From NCBI RefSeq assembly GCF_000972845.2, contig NC_040029.1, positions 4,763,811 through 4,827,810 of the forward strand: 64,000 bases of DNA, written 5' to 3'. The notes under the pieces were generated by a model, which was not told the DNA's origin, did not search any database, and saw nothing but the letters and a program-made list of their open reading frames with translations. This document shows, piece after piece, positions 48,869-61,605 of this stretch; the first letter of the stretch is position 1; each line of letters begins with the position of its first letter. Position numbers and translations under genes: made by a program. This DNA comes from Larimichthys crocea (Eukaryota > Chordata > Actinopteri > Sciaenidae).

Positions 48869-51800
48869 CATCGACTCCACATCACATCCACGGAGGTTCG
48901 CCACTTAGTCGGCACATTTGAAATTCTCCAATTAGCAAGAACCCACCGCTGTTCCATAGAGACGGAGCACCGGAGGGGAAAATCAAACGGCAACACAATA
49001 TGCAACCAACGGCTGCAATGCTCATAAAAATCTTGTAGCTTGTTAAAAACATTCGATTTTAGCATGTCAGAGGATTACTTTTGCACTCTGTCTACCAGAG
49101 TGGAAACGGTATATTGACATGCTCAATATCGTTAGTCCCAGTGACCCCTCTCATTACCTATTGCTCTTCTTGGATATACGATCTCATTGAATAGCTCAAA
49201 CCATCTTTTAACATAAAGATCAAAACCAGTCCTTAGCTTCTAGAGTTTGAAAAGTTTTCTTCCATCCACAGTTTCTTTAGTTCAGTAACTTATATAAACT
49301 TAGTTCTGGGTTCTTTGAGCTGTTAGTAGTGCATCACACCACACTGATGTCAAGAAGGTACGTTCATGCAATGCTAAGTCTTCAACTTTAATTTAAAGAG
49401 GCTGATTATCACTTTTTTTTTTCCTTTCTTTCCTTGTGTGCTGTAGGGAATTAACTATTCATCTCGAATCACAATTTGCAGTGTCACAGCTTACGATGCA
49501 CACAAGTTCATTTCATTGTACTGTAAATGAAAAGCCATAATAATGTTGTTTTAGTATGAGCTGCCTTAAATGTATTAATTGTTGCGTTCTACTTCAAACG
49601 GCCGACGAATGAAATCTCTAAATTAGAAGAAAATTTCCTAGAAGTTATCAGCAGCACTGCTCTCCGTGGCTTCATATTTTCAAACATATTTCTCTTCCCC
49701 AATCTGTGATTCACTGTGGCTTAACCAAGAACACTGACACATTGTTTTTTGTGGCCAATACAGTCCCATGGTTGCTTTCTAAAGCCAGTGTGGGTTTTCC
49801 TTCCAACCAAACTGTACGGCAGCTGATTTTGCTGATTAACACTTTCAAGCAGAGAAAGACGGAAACAATTAAAGGGGATTGTACTGCGTTTGGACGGAAA
49901 ACCTGCAAACGCTTCCATGGCAGAGGGCTGAATCCACAGTGGCGGCGTTCATTTGTTGAACTTGTAGGTTAATTCATCGCTCTGTCACTCTGCCGAGAAG
50001 AGAGGGAAAAATATTTATCACCTGCACATGCTGCTTGTTAAATACTAAATATTCTCCACTATAATACGCGTGCTAGGCTTCGAAACCCAATATCGCTGTT
50101 CACTGAAAACAACTTTACTGAATAAATTATTGAATCGACTTGAGTTGTGACTTATGAAACAAATGAGCAGCTCATTGTTTGGCGTGTCCCTGGTGTGCTT
50201 GTTAGCATGGTGATGAACTTGAGACTTCTTGTAAGAGTTTATTTATATGAGAGGTTACTATGGAGGAAAAAAAAAGGCAAGGCAAAGTGTCTTGAAGCGG
50301 CCTGGAGTTCTGGACTGGCTACAGACAAGCAGTTCAAACACTGCCAAATGCTTATGTGAACCTTTAAGTCAAACTTAGTTTGCTAAGAAATCAGCATGCA
50401 CTCACATCCTGCCTTAATTCCTCTATAACTAAAGCCTATCCTATACTTATTTATGTCACTTCCACTTTCCCACACTGTCATAATTTCTGCATTCACAATT
50501 CCGACATCGCTGTAATTGACCAATGATCTTTCTGCCCCCCTGTTCCTTGAGCCAATCAGTCCCCTGATTGCCGTTTATTAAACATCAGCAATTCCATCAT
50601 TCTGTCGCGCAGACCTGCTATTACACACCCTACCACTCCCCTCCCTAAAACATTCTTAGATTATTATGCACCCATGGGTCTAGGATGTGTATAATTTGAC
50701 TTTTTTGTAACAGCTCTACGGTATTGTGAATAAAAGGTTAGGAAGGCAGATACAGTGATGTGTGTTGGACAGGTCAGAGTTCACTTGGTGTGTTTATGAG
50801 ACTCTTCAGTCCTTTGGCTTCAGGATAGAATCTGCTGCAGTGCTGTTTGCTAGACACCAAAGGACAAGACTGTTTTAGACCGATTAGATTGCCAGTGGTT
50901 CCTCCCACGCTACTTCTTGTGAATCTTCCACACAGGTGGGAATTGGCAACAGTAATGCAACAGTACTGGGCCGTGTGCACTATCAAAGCGGGGTGAATCA
51001 GAGGCCATGCAATGCCCACACAGAGCCACAGTGCAACAATATGTTTCCCTCTTTATTACACATCACTCCTCAGTGATGCAGGTTTTCCAGGAACTTGAAC
51101 TCGCAGACACGAGCTCATCATCGTGCACACCGGGTGGTGACTTTGTAGCTTCCCCTCATTCCACACTCCCAGCTCGTCTTGTCTCGTCGTCCTCAGGCTG
51201 ATTCATCGCAGCGCCAATTTGGCACGTTACGTCGGCGTCATCTGCAAACTTTAAGCTGCGCTATGTGGTCATATTGTTTGCACAAGGGAAAAATCTGACC
51301 AGTGGCAATGAAGACAGGGCATGGAGCGCAATGATGTGGAGGACAATGGGGGGAAAAGCCAGCGCTTTAATGGAGAGATTGAGCCCTCGAGCCAACAAAT
51401 CACTCCTCTACAGTGACCTCGTACAATGTGTGATTTAGTAATTGACACCCCCCCCCTCTCATGTTGATCCTGGCTTCTGGCTAGTGGTTCACTAAGCAGT
51501 ATTCACACCATGCAATTCCTAAAAGATGTGTTTAATCAGAAACACTTTGGCAACCTCTGAAAAAGGCTTTGACAATTAGACAGAGCATGTGGGCCTGGAT
51601 TGTCAAATTTGTGAACAATATAATTCGTTGTTGTTGTTTTTTGCCTCATGCCATATTTATGTTTTGAACCTACCTTAGTCTTGGCGACAGCAGCCTGGTC
51701 TATTTTTTTTTTTCTTTTTCTTTTTTAACCATTTAAACAAGCGCCAGCGACAAAGTTTTGCAAACAGCTTGAAAGAGTCACGACTTTCCCTCTCTCCGCT

Positions 51801-52340
51801 ATCAGCTTTGGGGAGCGTTTCTCAAATGCACAGCCTCCATAGCCAATTAATTGGGATGCACGGAAAGATTCTTCTCTGCAACACCACAATCAAAAGATCC
51901 TTCAGATGTTCGGCGGTTCAGAAGGAACCATAATGCGGTCACAGTCAATCACCGATCATCACGGAACGAGCTGCGGGGCTGCTAGATTACGGTTCAGTCG
52001 CGAGATTTCTAATCACGCTTTTCTGTTTCGGAGCTTCAAGCCATCTCGCTTGTTTTCACAAACATACGCTTTATAGATCTATCCCGTGAGAGAAAGTCGG
52101 TGTACCATCTTCATTGCTAAAGCTTGAAACTCTTGAAATGGATGCAACACATTGTGTGTGTTTACTGTCAAGCAGAAATGTCGGGGAAGGACATCAATGC
52201 TCCTTGCTCGGCAGCTCACAGACTGACACTTTTAATACTGCTGCCAGAGAGGAAATATGGTAGGTGACCTAACACGGAGGCTTACTACTGATGGTCACAA
52301 TGAGAAGGCTCAGTGTCAAAGCCATTATACAAGCCTATGA
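48869..52340. other. Unique non-coding DNA
   Basis: No gene supported. A T-run lies near 49412, a C9 run at 51449-51457 and a T-rich stretch at 51702-51727. The longest frames (88 codons at 49706, 97 codons at 48772 on the minus strand) have no recognised domain. Confidence 0.5.
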
Positions 52341-52341
52341 G

Positions 52342-52369
52342 AAAAAAAACACACACACACACACACACA
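52342..52369. repeat. A-run plus (CA)n microsatellite
   Basis: A8 followed by about ten CA units. Confidence 0.92.
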
Positions 52370-53325
52370 AATCAACCTCTGCCGGCATGCCAAGATTTTT
52401 GACTCAGCCTTCGGGGGGAGATTTCCCTTTTCATCAGCTTTTCTCTTCTTCTTCTAACCAGAACCAGTTAAAAGATGGGGATTTGATATGCTGTCACTCA
52501 TCTCCTCTCCCTGATTTGGATGACAGGCGGGTTTCTGAGCTGCCGCAGAGCTGACGTAAAAACCAAGCGGGGAGGGAGAATTCTTCAGAAGATTCCCCAC
52601 TGAGCAGAAAAGGCAATCATTAGGAATTAGAAAGGGGGAGGAGGAAGAGGGAAAATAGTTCAGGGGAATAGGGAATAAATTTAATAGCAAGTCAATAGGT
52701 ATTGATTTTAATGTAAATTCCTACGCAGCAGAGGAGCGCCCGTTCGGTCATGGGCTATAAGTATCCAAAGTAACACACGAGGGGAAATTATCCACTCTTC
52801 GTTGTGTCTACCACCTCTCTAGTCACTGACAGTTACTCATTCACAAACGCTTCACCTTTTTCTCCCATCTCCATCCCCCCTCCTTTTGTATTACCGCCAA
52901 GCAGTCAAATGGATGTTGGCATATTTTAGAGCCCCGTTGTCCAAAACTCTCTCTCTCTCATGCGCGGGCCAAGTCCGCGGCTCGGCAGAGTGCGACTTGG
53001 CAGCCGGACGAGACGAGCACACAAAAGCAATTAGCCCGGCCACCGACTGTCGCTCGGAGAAGCGCACATCCGTTTCTGTTCACAAGTCAAATAGAAAGTG
53101 TTATATATATCCAAAGGTCAGAACCTTCCCTGTCAGAGGGTTTCAGATCTGCTAATATGAGACGTTTACACTCTTTGGGAAAAAAAACAACAAGTCTAAA
53201 CAAGAGTGGTGTTAAAAGGGCAGGGCTTTGACAATACCACGTCCCTTGCACATGCACAGCACAGGTTGAAAGCTGGGAGGTGTTAAAAGTTCAAGATTTT
53301 TAACAACCACCCGCGCCCACACGCC
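52370..53325. other. Unique non-coding DNA with CpG-dense patch
   Basis: 52950-53060 is rich in CpG (GCGCGGGCCAAGTCCGCGGC, GCCGGACGAGACGAGC, GTCGCTCGGAGAAGCGC). It is far shorter than a typical promoter island, and no transcript structure can be seen. It could be part of a conserved regulatory element. No gene supported. Confidence 0.35.
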
Positions 53326-53342
53326 CACACACACACACACAC
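53326..53342. repeat. Short (CA)n tract
   Basis: Eight CA units following a CCCACACGCCC stretch. Confidence 0.8.
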
Positions 53343-53502
53343 CAGCGGACACAAAGCGCACGCCAACGCGCACCCGAGCGGAGCACACTGTTCAAGGCGG
53401 CGGAGTACGACAATCTCAGAGGGGCTGACCGCCCTTGCTGTCAGAGAAGATGACCCTCATCTCACAGTCTTTGTTCAGAACAAGAGAGGAAGCAGAGCGG
53501 AC

Positions 53503-53530
53503 AAAAAAAAAAAAAAAAAAAAAAAAAAAA
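53503..53530. repeat. A28 homopolymer
   Basis: Twenty-eight consecutive A, the longest homopolymer in the window. The 120 bp before it are GC-balanced and stop-poor, so a processed-transcript tail is conceivable. No AATAAA precedes it within 40 bp and no matching direct repeats are seen. Confidence 0.9.
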
Positions 53531-54645
53531 TGACAGCGTGGCCCTAAGAATAGTTTGTGCTGCTGGGGTACCTGAGAGGTAGTTGGCCTGGAAGTGACGT
53601 GCTTGGCATGAATGTACCATCGGGGGGTACTGTTCAGGTCCTCGGCGCGCTGATGAATAGTTGTTTCCGATTCTGGGATTGTGTGGGCTGTGTGAAAATT
53701 AGCAGCTAAGGTGTGAAAATTGATAGTTGGGGCTACATTTTCATGATAATCAGGTTTCCCATGGTGTCCGTGATGTAAATTCAGAGCTATTTTATGACTT
53801 TCCATGCGTAAAATGCTACCCCTCCCTGGGTTAATAGTGTGATTCTTCTGCAGAGAGTAAAAAGCTCAAACCGGTGGAGTCTTGTACAAGGTATACGTGT
53901 AAAATTCCCAGGTGGTCCATGATCTCTGCAGATAATATATCATACCCCTGGATTTTTACTGCATCAAACATACCCCGTGAGATCCCAGATATTCATGAAC
54001 TAATGCAGCTTGTACTTTCTTTTATTACGCTTGGCGCCATTCAATAAATAAACAAGCCTGATTTCTAGAAAATGATTGCACCGCTGACAAATGGCTTGAG
54101 GAGCGAGCGTTGACACGTCTCGCCGCGGACTAATCTGATTTTGACGCGTCCGCGGACGGCAAGAGAGGTGTGCTCTTGACACCTGAAAAGCGTGGAAACG
54201 TGATTTATCGACGGTTCCCCTCGAGATTAGCCATAAATGCAAGGGTTCTTTTTTTCTTTTAGGTCTCATCTAATTGATTATCGCTTCATTAAGGGTGTCA
54301 CCTGTGGGATTTCCTCCACTTCTCGCAGTGAATTTAATTACACTCCTTTTCTTTTTTTCCAAGGGTTTCTCATTAAAGATTTTTTTTTTATTTAGCTTCA
54401 CCTAACTATTTTACAGGTCGCGCATCATTGTTAAAATAATGTCCGGTGTAAGATTTGAAGTCTCTGCATCTCCACCTGGAGCATCAGCTGCTAATGCAAC
54501 TTGTGATTTATGATGACCACTCTTTTTTTTTTTTTAGTGAGCAGAGGGCCCGGGGCCGGCGATGTCAGTCAATACCTGCAATATTGCCTCATTTGCAGCA
54601 GCTGTCAAAGTGACTTACACCCCGTGCACACGCATACATGGGCAT
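53531..54645. other. Unique non-coding DNA, CpG-rich core at 54040-54260
   Basis: 54040-54260 has frequent CpGs and a perfect 12-bp palindrome CGTCCGCGGACG at 54147-54158, with a related CCGCGGAC at 54123-54130. It looks like unique, slowly evolving non-coding DNA, but conservation cannot be tested here. No gene supported. Confidence 0.35.
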
Positions 54646-54676
54646 GCACACACACACACAAACACACAAACACACC
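54646..54676. repeat. (CA)n microsatellite
   Basis: CA run of about 14 units with two AA interruptions. Confidence 0.9.
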
Positions 54677-54804
54677 TCCCCCACTGTCAAAGTAAATTGG
54701 GTGCATGTTCTCTAAACCCTATTTATGGGTCTCCCATTGTTTTTCTTGATGCAGTGTCTGACACGGGGGAAGAAAGGGCAAAATTCATCCACCCCTCATC
54801 TGTG

Positions 54805-54987
54805 CAGAGGAAGAGAGAGAGAGAGAATATATATGTATTTGAATGAGAGAGAGAGACAGAGATGGACGGACAGGACAAAGAAGAGAGAAAGGTTGAAAGA
54901 GACTGGCAGGTATGGATAGAGAGACAGAGACGGAGAGAGGGATGGTGAGACAAACACATAGACAGACAGACAGACAGACAGACAGAC
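54805..54987. repeat. Purine-rich tract ending in (GACA)n
   Basis: GAGAGA runs at 54812-54826 and 54844-54860, then GACAGAGAC-type repeats, then six perfect GACA units at 54961-54986. GACA tetranucleotides are a well-known simple repeat class in fishes. The Ser/Leu/Val-rich minus-strand frames over this tract are artefacts. Confidence 0.9.
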
Positions 54988-55167
54988 GGATAGACTCCAT
55001 GCCATGAACCCGGCTGTCACTCCCCCCCACCACCTTCCCCACCTCAGCATCCTGCCACTCACAGCTGATGACAGCCCCCATCCTGTCTCTGCCTCCGTCA
55101 CCTCAATCACACAAGGACCTGATACTGTCATCACACTCTGAGCGCCATATCAAACTAGTACACTGCT

Positions 55168-55266
55168 ATGTGTGTGTGTGTATATGTTTGTGTGTACCTG
55201 ATTGGGTATGTGACCCCTTGCTGGGGGAAAGATGTGAGAGTGTGTGTTTGTGTGTGTGTGTGTGTG
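55168..55266. repeat. Two GT-rich microsatellite patches
   Basis: GT-rich runs at 55168-55195 (interrupted by ATAT) and 55241-55266 (interrupted by TT), separated by 45 bp of unique sequence. Confidence 0.85.
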
Positions 55267-55864
55267 CAAATGTCTGATTGTGTGCCATTTGACAAGCAGT
55301 CCTTCTCGAGAAAAAGTCTGTTTGACTGTCGGTCTATCTGACAAGCTCCCATTCTGAGGAAAGCCTATGGATTATGCCCGGGCCAACAAATACACCCGTC
55401 GTAAATCTCCCGTTGCTTACACCGGGACAGCAAATGCTTCGATCTCATGGCTGCATTGAGCACAGATCAAAACCTGTGATGTGGGATTCCAAGTCTTTGC
55501 GAAAACTTTCAACTCAGTTGATGTAAAATCCAGGAGAAATGTTTAGGTGATTGATACTGATCCCTCAGTTCCATAAAAAAACGTACACAAAATCCCAGAA
55601 AAAAGTGCTTTTCCAGTCTGGCAAATACAGTTATGGGGGTAAAACACTGACTCGTCAAACTTGTAGATCTTTAATTTAGTTTAAATCTTTAATTTAAACT
55701 ATTCTGACATGCCAATTTCTAATTTTCACCTCAATTTTATCACAAAAAAAGCGTACATGCTGATATTTATATTTATTTTTTAGCCAAACAGACAAGACAA
55801 GGTTGAGGCTTGAGTGGCATGTCATTAGTTTCGCAGATATCAGCTCATATTGTTGGACAAATTT
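55267..55864. other. Unique non-coding DNA
   Basis: Nothing identifiable. A short direct repeat, TCTTTAATTTA, occurs twice near 55669 and 55686. Confidence 0.4.
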
Positions 55865-56075
55865 TAATGTGGACCTGATGATGACACTAGATGAGATGTT
55901 AAGGGATGAATATGTGTGCCAAATTGCAAGGCCTTCCATTCAAGGGTTTTTAGGAGAGTTCTCTCTCTCTGTCAAACCAATGTCAATTTCTTGGTCGCGC
56001 TCAAGGAAAGGTCATGGGATCACTACAGTCGGTGGGATTGATCCTTTAGGAAACGTGAATGATAGAATTGTATTG
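55865..56075 (+). repeat. Eroded fish dispersed repeat
   Basis: GTGGACCTGATGATGACACT, AGGAAAGGTCATGGGATCAC and TGATCCTTTAGGAAACGTGAATG resemble a common teleost repeat (TGGACCTGATGATGGC..AGGAAAGGTCATGGGATCACC..TCATCCTCTGGGAACCATGAATG). It is probably related to the copy at 38430-38640. Divergence is high and borders are approximate. Confidence 0.5.
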
Positions 56076-58762
56076 CATTTGAGTCTTGAACAAAGTTAAC
56101 CAAAGCTAAATGGCAAATTATTTTTTTTGGAATTTCATCTCGATAGGCCAAGGGTAAATATGTGAGTTTGTGAATTCATCTTTGTCGACTAAAAACTCAC
56201 TCACTCAGGGTTTTTAAAAAAAATAGATATTGAATATTGTTACACAATGGCAACTGTTTTAGTTCAACATAGACAGACATGGTAATAGGTACAAAGCACC
56301 TGGAGCAGCATAAAGGAGGTGAATAACCCTTGATGATTACTTCTGAGCCCTTTAAAAGTGGCTCTGTTGGCTTCCTGCTCAGAAATGCTGATGTACTTAC
56401 ATTTCTAAGCAGGACAATAAAAGGTATCGGCTCCCCATCCACCAAGTCTTGTCAGCAATTAGCAGAACAGCAGGACCTATAGAACCTAGAATCAGTGTGT
56501 GTAATATTATTTTTCACTCACCTTCTAATGGGGCGTTACTGGCTAAGGGGGGGATAAAGTCAATGACAGCACCCCTGCTGTGAAACAATGACACTTTCAT
56601 CATTACATAAGAGGTCAACGTTCTGACAAACATATGGTAAATGCAACTCGATGCCACATGATTCAGAAAGCCTAATTGACTGTCGCACACAACAAGGCCT
56701 CCTTTCTGCCTTCCCTATGTCCTCTGGTCGACCAACACATACTATATAGGTATTACCAGTGCACTTACAATGTAATACGAGTCTCGCACAGCGAGCCCGT
56801 CACTCAAAGCACAGTCGCTCAACAGGTAAAGCCGAAATAAAGTACCCATGCCCAGACAATATTTCTTTATCTGAGAAAATGTGCTTCAATGGCCATCGCA
56901 TGCAAGTCAAAGAAGAATGCATGTGTTGTGTACTGCAACAGTCCTTTGGTGTGTCCAAGCACGGAAGCCACCTCCTGTCCTGGCGGACACAATCTGCAGT
57001 GGCATAACCTTTAACGGCCGAGCCTAACAAACAGATGTGATTGAGCAGAAGGTTGATCTCAAACAACCAACGGTGGAACATGAGCAGATTTCTCCAGGCT
57101 TTCGAACATCAACAGCCCATCCACCACTGCTATCAGGGTTTAGCTGATAGTGCTAATTCATCAGTAAGGTGCCATTACACCATTGCAAAAGAAAAGGGTG
57201 CAACAAGATGACGTAGTTAAAAGAGCACGAGAAAATATGAAGTCCCCATCTCTCTACACAGATCACCTCCCACCACCTATTTTTGGCATCTTGTACCTTC
57301 AGAGGATGTGGTGGACATGCTTCCATGATCTGTTTGCACTTTGTCTTTTATTAATACACCACCTTTTTCATGTTGGTCAACCATAAAACAGTTTTTGTGA
57401 CGTTTAGAGTTCTTTTTACACCAGATTTAGGTCTTTTCTATTCATTTTTAGACATTACAAATACACATAAAAAAAGGCAATTGGAAATACAAAAACATCT
57501 GTAGAGGACTTCTAAGTCTTCTTATTGACCAGTAGTGTTCTAATCCTGTGTGATGATTGCATTCTTGGCCTTTTGAAACCCAATGAATCAAGCTTTAAAA
57601 GAAACCCATGCTATAGCCATAAGCAGAATGGTTGGTTGGGTGTCTGTTTTTAGTGCAGTATTCATATCTGCTCCTCCTCCTTCCAGCTGTTTTCACCGCT
57701 GCTCACTTGGCCTCTGTTTTGGTTGCTGCCCCGAATCTTCCCGAGGCGATGTTCTTGCCCTATTGAAGTCTGTGCACATATTCCGAGAAATGTCCTTTCC
57801 TGCCTGCGCAGGGTGTCCCATTTTTTAAAATATAAGTTATGGATTTATTCATTAACTTTCATTATGTCCACTCAGAGGACACAAGAGGAGACAAGGAGGA
57901 GAGGAGCTTGTGTGCTCATGTGCGTGTGTGTGTGTGTGTCTGTATGCTCGTATATGGACAATGATGTGGAGGATTATGGCTAACCTTTAGTTTTGGCCAT
58001 TTTAAGATGATTAATTTGCCACTGTGTTTTTAGCTGGAGGGCAGATGCAAGCGGAGAAAACTTATAATTGCCTCAGTACTGCATACCCTTCTCAATGTCA
58101 GGCCTATGATAGAGAGCCCCTATTCAATAATACCTAATCTAGTAGGGATTTAATCAGAAAACGGATACAGTTGAAAAACAGGGGTCAGGTCATTGTAATT
58201 AAGTTATCCTCCTTTTACTGACATGTTTGTGCTTCGTCATGTCGTTTCATACCCAAACACCATCATGTAGAAACCATCTTCTGTCTTAAAGGCAGACAAC
58301 TCTCCCATATGCTTGGCTTCAAATCAAAACGCCTGGAATGATGTGGGACAGCGCGGAGGCTTTGTTAGCAGTCTATAAGATTATGTCTAATGGAATCTCT
58401 TTTTTGATATAATAACTATGATATTTCATTTTCAACAATAAAGCATATAATCGGTTTTGTTCTTAATTACAATAAGAACTCTCTGCCGGAATCCTTTCAT
58501 GGTTTGACTTTTCTTTTTTTCTATTTTTGATGCTTTTAGACATGCAGAATTCACTCTTTGCTTCTAATGTGAGGGACTAGTTTCTCATTTTTTAATCTGT
58601 TAATCCTGCGTATATATTATCTGTGTCCAGTGGGTAAGATTCAGGGGGCTCTATTTACAGGAGATGACAGAAATGTTTTCATCAGTGTGTTTCTTCTTAT
58701 ATCTACAGTCATGCCATGCCACATCGAGCTTTGCATATCTCACAGCATAAATAGTTTCTCCT
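56076..58762. other. Unique non-coding DNA
   Basis: No gene supported. A short GT run lies at 57922-57938. Frames up to 93 codons lack recognisable domains. Confidence 0.5.
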
Positions 58763-58850
58763 TACCTAGAACGGCGGGAGTGACGTGAGGGGGTTGCAGT
58801 CAGCAACCACACTGCTAGTTGCCACTAAATCCTACACACTGGTCCTTTTT
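58763..58850 (-). repeat. Fish dispersed repeat fragment, reverse orientation
   Basis: On the minus strand: GTGTGTAGGATTTAGTGGCA, then CTAGCAGTGTGGTTGCTGAC and TGCAACCCCCTCACGTCACT. I recognise the GTAGGATTTAGTGGCA(T/A)CTAG head and the GGTTGC..TGCAACC pair from a widespread fish repeat. Downstream sequence to about 59240 may belong to it or to another old repeat. Confidence 0.55.
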
Positions 58851-59741
58851 AAGACAGATTTAAAAAAGAGAGAGAGTGGTCAGAACCAATCCATCGAGAT
58901 GCCGAGATATAGAAAACGCTGGATCCTACATTTCCCAAAATCCAACCTCTTATAGCTCAAGCTAAGATAACCCCAATGACATCACAGTGACATCAACAAG
59001 GGTTAGATTTTCATCGTTGGCTCCTCTAGAGCGACGGATTACGCTTCTGCAACTATTTTAAACAGGCCCAGAGTAGCGGTAAAAGCAAGACAAAAATCAT
59101 GGCAATCATCTTAAATTGTATCCTGACCAATTTCACCAAACACGAGCAAAACGTTCTCCGAGCAGACAGAGAGATTTATAGTGTTTTTGCAGACAAGAGA
59201 CATGATTTTACAGCAATAAAATGCATTTTGCATGTTGTCCTACAAAGTCGGCGTAACAAACACGTCTGAGTTAAGCTGTTGTCATTGCCGGTAAGCGTGC
59301 AGCACCGGTCTACCATATGTCCTTCTGTTTCCACCGGACTCTTTAATTGCCAAAAATATGCTCGTTAAGAACATTTTTAATGTCTGATATCTTAAGTCCC
59401 GTTAATAGAACACATGTTTCGATCTGCTTCAGCTAGTGTGACACCTTCACAACAGCGGCAATTTAAAAAGGGGAAAAAAAAAACAGCTACAGTATAAATA
59501 ATACCAGAAGAGCACCCATCGCATCCATCCTTAGCCGTGCTATTTTATCCTCGTCTTGTTGCACTCCCCCCCCGTGCAATCCTTGTCCTCATTTGCATTT
59601 TAATTCCTGTGCTTGTGCGGCTCGGCGTGGCTAATCCTGTGCTAACCTAAATGAGGCCTGTGTTCTCAGCTAAAGAGTGTGTGTTCCTGTCTCGGGCCCT
59701 TGCCGTTTTCACTCTGAGAACCATTTTTCGCCGCTGTCAGA
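58851..59741. other. Non-coding DNA, partly repeat-like
   Basis: No gene supported. 58860-59240 has an eroded-repeat feel, with words such as TTTCCCAAAATCCAACCTCT. A C9 run sits at 59567-59574 and an A-run at 59474-59483. Confidence 0.4.
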
Positions 59742-59759
59742 GACACACACACACACACA
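59742..59759. repeat. Short (CA)n tract
   Basis: Nine CA units, followed at 59778-59800 by an interrupted CA-rich patch. Confidence 0.85.
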
Positions 59760-61334
59760 GATATGTGCACTTTGCTACACACACGTACACACAGGCAGGC
59801 GGACACACGGACGCATCAAAAAAGGCTGGAAATCTTTATTTCTCTCTCAAACACGTAACCTCATTCCTTTTTTTATTTTATTTCCCCGCAGCGTCGCATG
59901 TTGGCGAAGAAGACAAGACAGCCAATTAAATCAATCCTCGCACCTTGTGTACGCGCTATGCAAATACTCCTGCAGCTGAGGGAAGGAAAGGGGTGACAAA
60001 TTCTGGCTCTCATCTCTCTCTGTCTCTCTCTCTCTTCTCTACCTACAGTAAAAAAAAAAAAAGGTGCTTAGATGGAAAGAGGATTACAGCTCTGCTACCC
60101 ACCTGAGACGCCTGTTGGAGGCTTTATTGTGTTTGTGCGTGAAAAGCCCTTTTTTTACTAAAGTGCTGACGAGCCATGGCGAAATGCCGAGACAGAGTGA
60201 GAGAGATGCAAATTGTGCTGTTTGGCGAGTGCATCCTGATTGTATTTAGATAATGCTTAACGCAGCAGCCGTTCATTTAGGTGTGAACGTGCACGTAAGG
60301 CAGGAGGAAGAGGAGGCGGCGGCGGCGGCGTACGTGTGCACCCAGGTGTAAAATGCATCTTCTTGTGCAAAGTTTGGATTTGGTTCATATACGGGCGGGT
60401 GCACGCGCTGCCTTTAAAAGCTCCCCGCTACCTTTTTTCTATCCCCAGGTCCCAGGCCATGCATTTTTAGCAACCCCTGCACTCACATTTAGTCATTATT
60501 TAAGAACATCTTACATATGTATCGCCGTGAAACCCATCTCTACAAACAGATATGTGCATATGATTGCAGATCATCACAAGATAGGGCTCAAAATTGCTGT
60601 TTTCCATTTTAATCCGCCGTTATGAGTGACAGATTTGGATGAGCCAGTCAACCCCAGGCTCGGATCCTCATGCACCGTTTTCCAGGAAAAGTAAAGGCGT
60701 GAATGTCAGTTGAAAATACCCCAGCATGAGCTTTTCTAGGATTGGACTGTCCTGCAGCAACTAATTAATAATCAAGAAGTGATATTTATTTAAATCATCT
60801 GGCATGACTCAATATTCTCTCTAAAAGTTTGCTCGGCATGAATCGGTTTGGAAATCTGTGCTGTTTTTTTAAAAGTTTTTTTTTTTTGCCATACAAGCCG
60901 CGGCCGTGTGGTATGTATGACAGAATCCTGATGAGCTGGCTGACTCACTGTCCGTAACATCAGGAGTTTTCTCTCCTCCTCCCGCTCCTCTCTCCTGTTT
61001 GCCGTTTGGTCAAGGTTGCCGCCTGCTGTGCCGGCTGCTGGGCCAATCATTTGCCTTTAAACGCTTGTACCGGTGTGTGTCCAAGTGATGGAAACAGGAT
61101 GAGAGCTGTTTTCAAAAAAAAAAAAAAAAAAACACACGTTGTGTATTTGGCTGTTGTGTGTGCCACGGCACTGTTATTGCCATGCCGCTTCATTAATTCT
61201 TATGAGAAATTCGACTTAGCCCGTGAAGGTTTTATTAATCACATGCTCTGGTCTTTTTCCACTACATAATAAATCATGATTATATTTGGTGATAACTAGT
61301 CAGCCTTTAGTTGTTGCTGACTTGCTTTAACTTA
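59760..61334. other. Unique non-coding DNA with simple-sequence patches
   Basis: A TTATTTCCCCGCAG word at 59879-59892 and CTCTACCTACAG at 60039-60050 (after a CT-run) look like splice acceptors, but no donor or coherent reading frame follows. There is a GGC run at 60316-60329 (five units), an A13 run at 60050-60062 and an A19 run at 61114-61132. No gene supported. Confidence 0.45.
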
Positions 61335-61605
61335 AGAGGGGCACTCCAGTGATTGTATACTGTATGTCAAAGTCAATTTACTAGTCACAGTGAGCACTAC
61401 ACATCCTATTAAAAAAAAATGGCTGTGCTGGAGCTTTGTCAAATCTAAAACTCCATGGAGGCTGCAATTTTTTTGAACAGAAATCCTGTTACAAACTGAG
61501 GGCATGGGGTTTGAAAGATGCAGGCTCTCGCCAGGCAAGAAAGGTCTAACAATAGATGCTTTTTTGAGTTGCATTATGGGAAGTGCAGGATCCAAGGTTT
61601 TTGAA
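61335..61605 (+). repeat. Fish dispersed repeat, non-coding
   Basis: GAGGGGCACTCCAGTGATTG, GTCAAAGTCAATTTACTAGT, GAGTTGCATTATGGGAAGTG and CAGGATCCAAGGTTTTTGAA match in order a common teleost repeat (GGGGCACTCCACTGATTTTAC..GTTGCATTGTGGG..AGGATCCAATGTTTTTGAAG). It is moderately diverged. No terminal inverted repeats are evident. Confidence 0.6.

Noticed and set aside
59879..60062. Two splice-acceptor-like sites (TTTCCCCGCAG, CTACCTACAG)
   Set aside because: No matching donor, no open frame of note and an A-run directly after the second. Such motifs are frequent in C/T-rich DNA.
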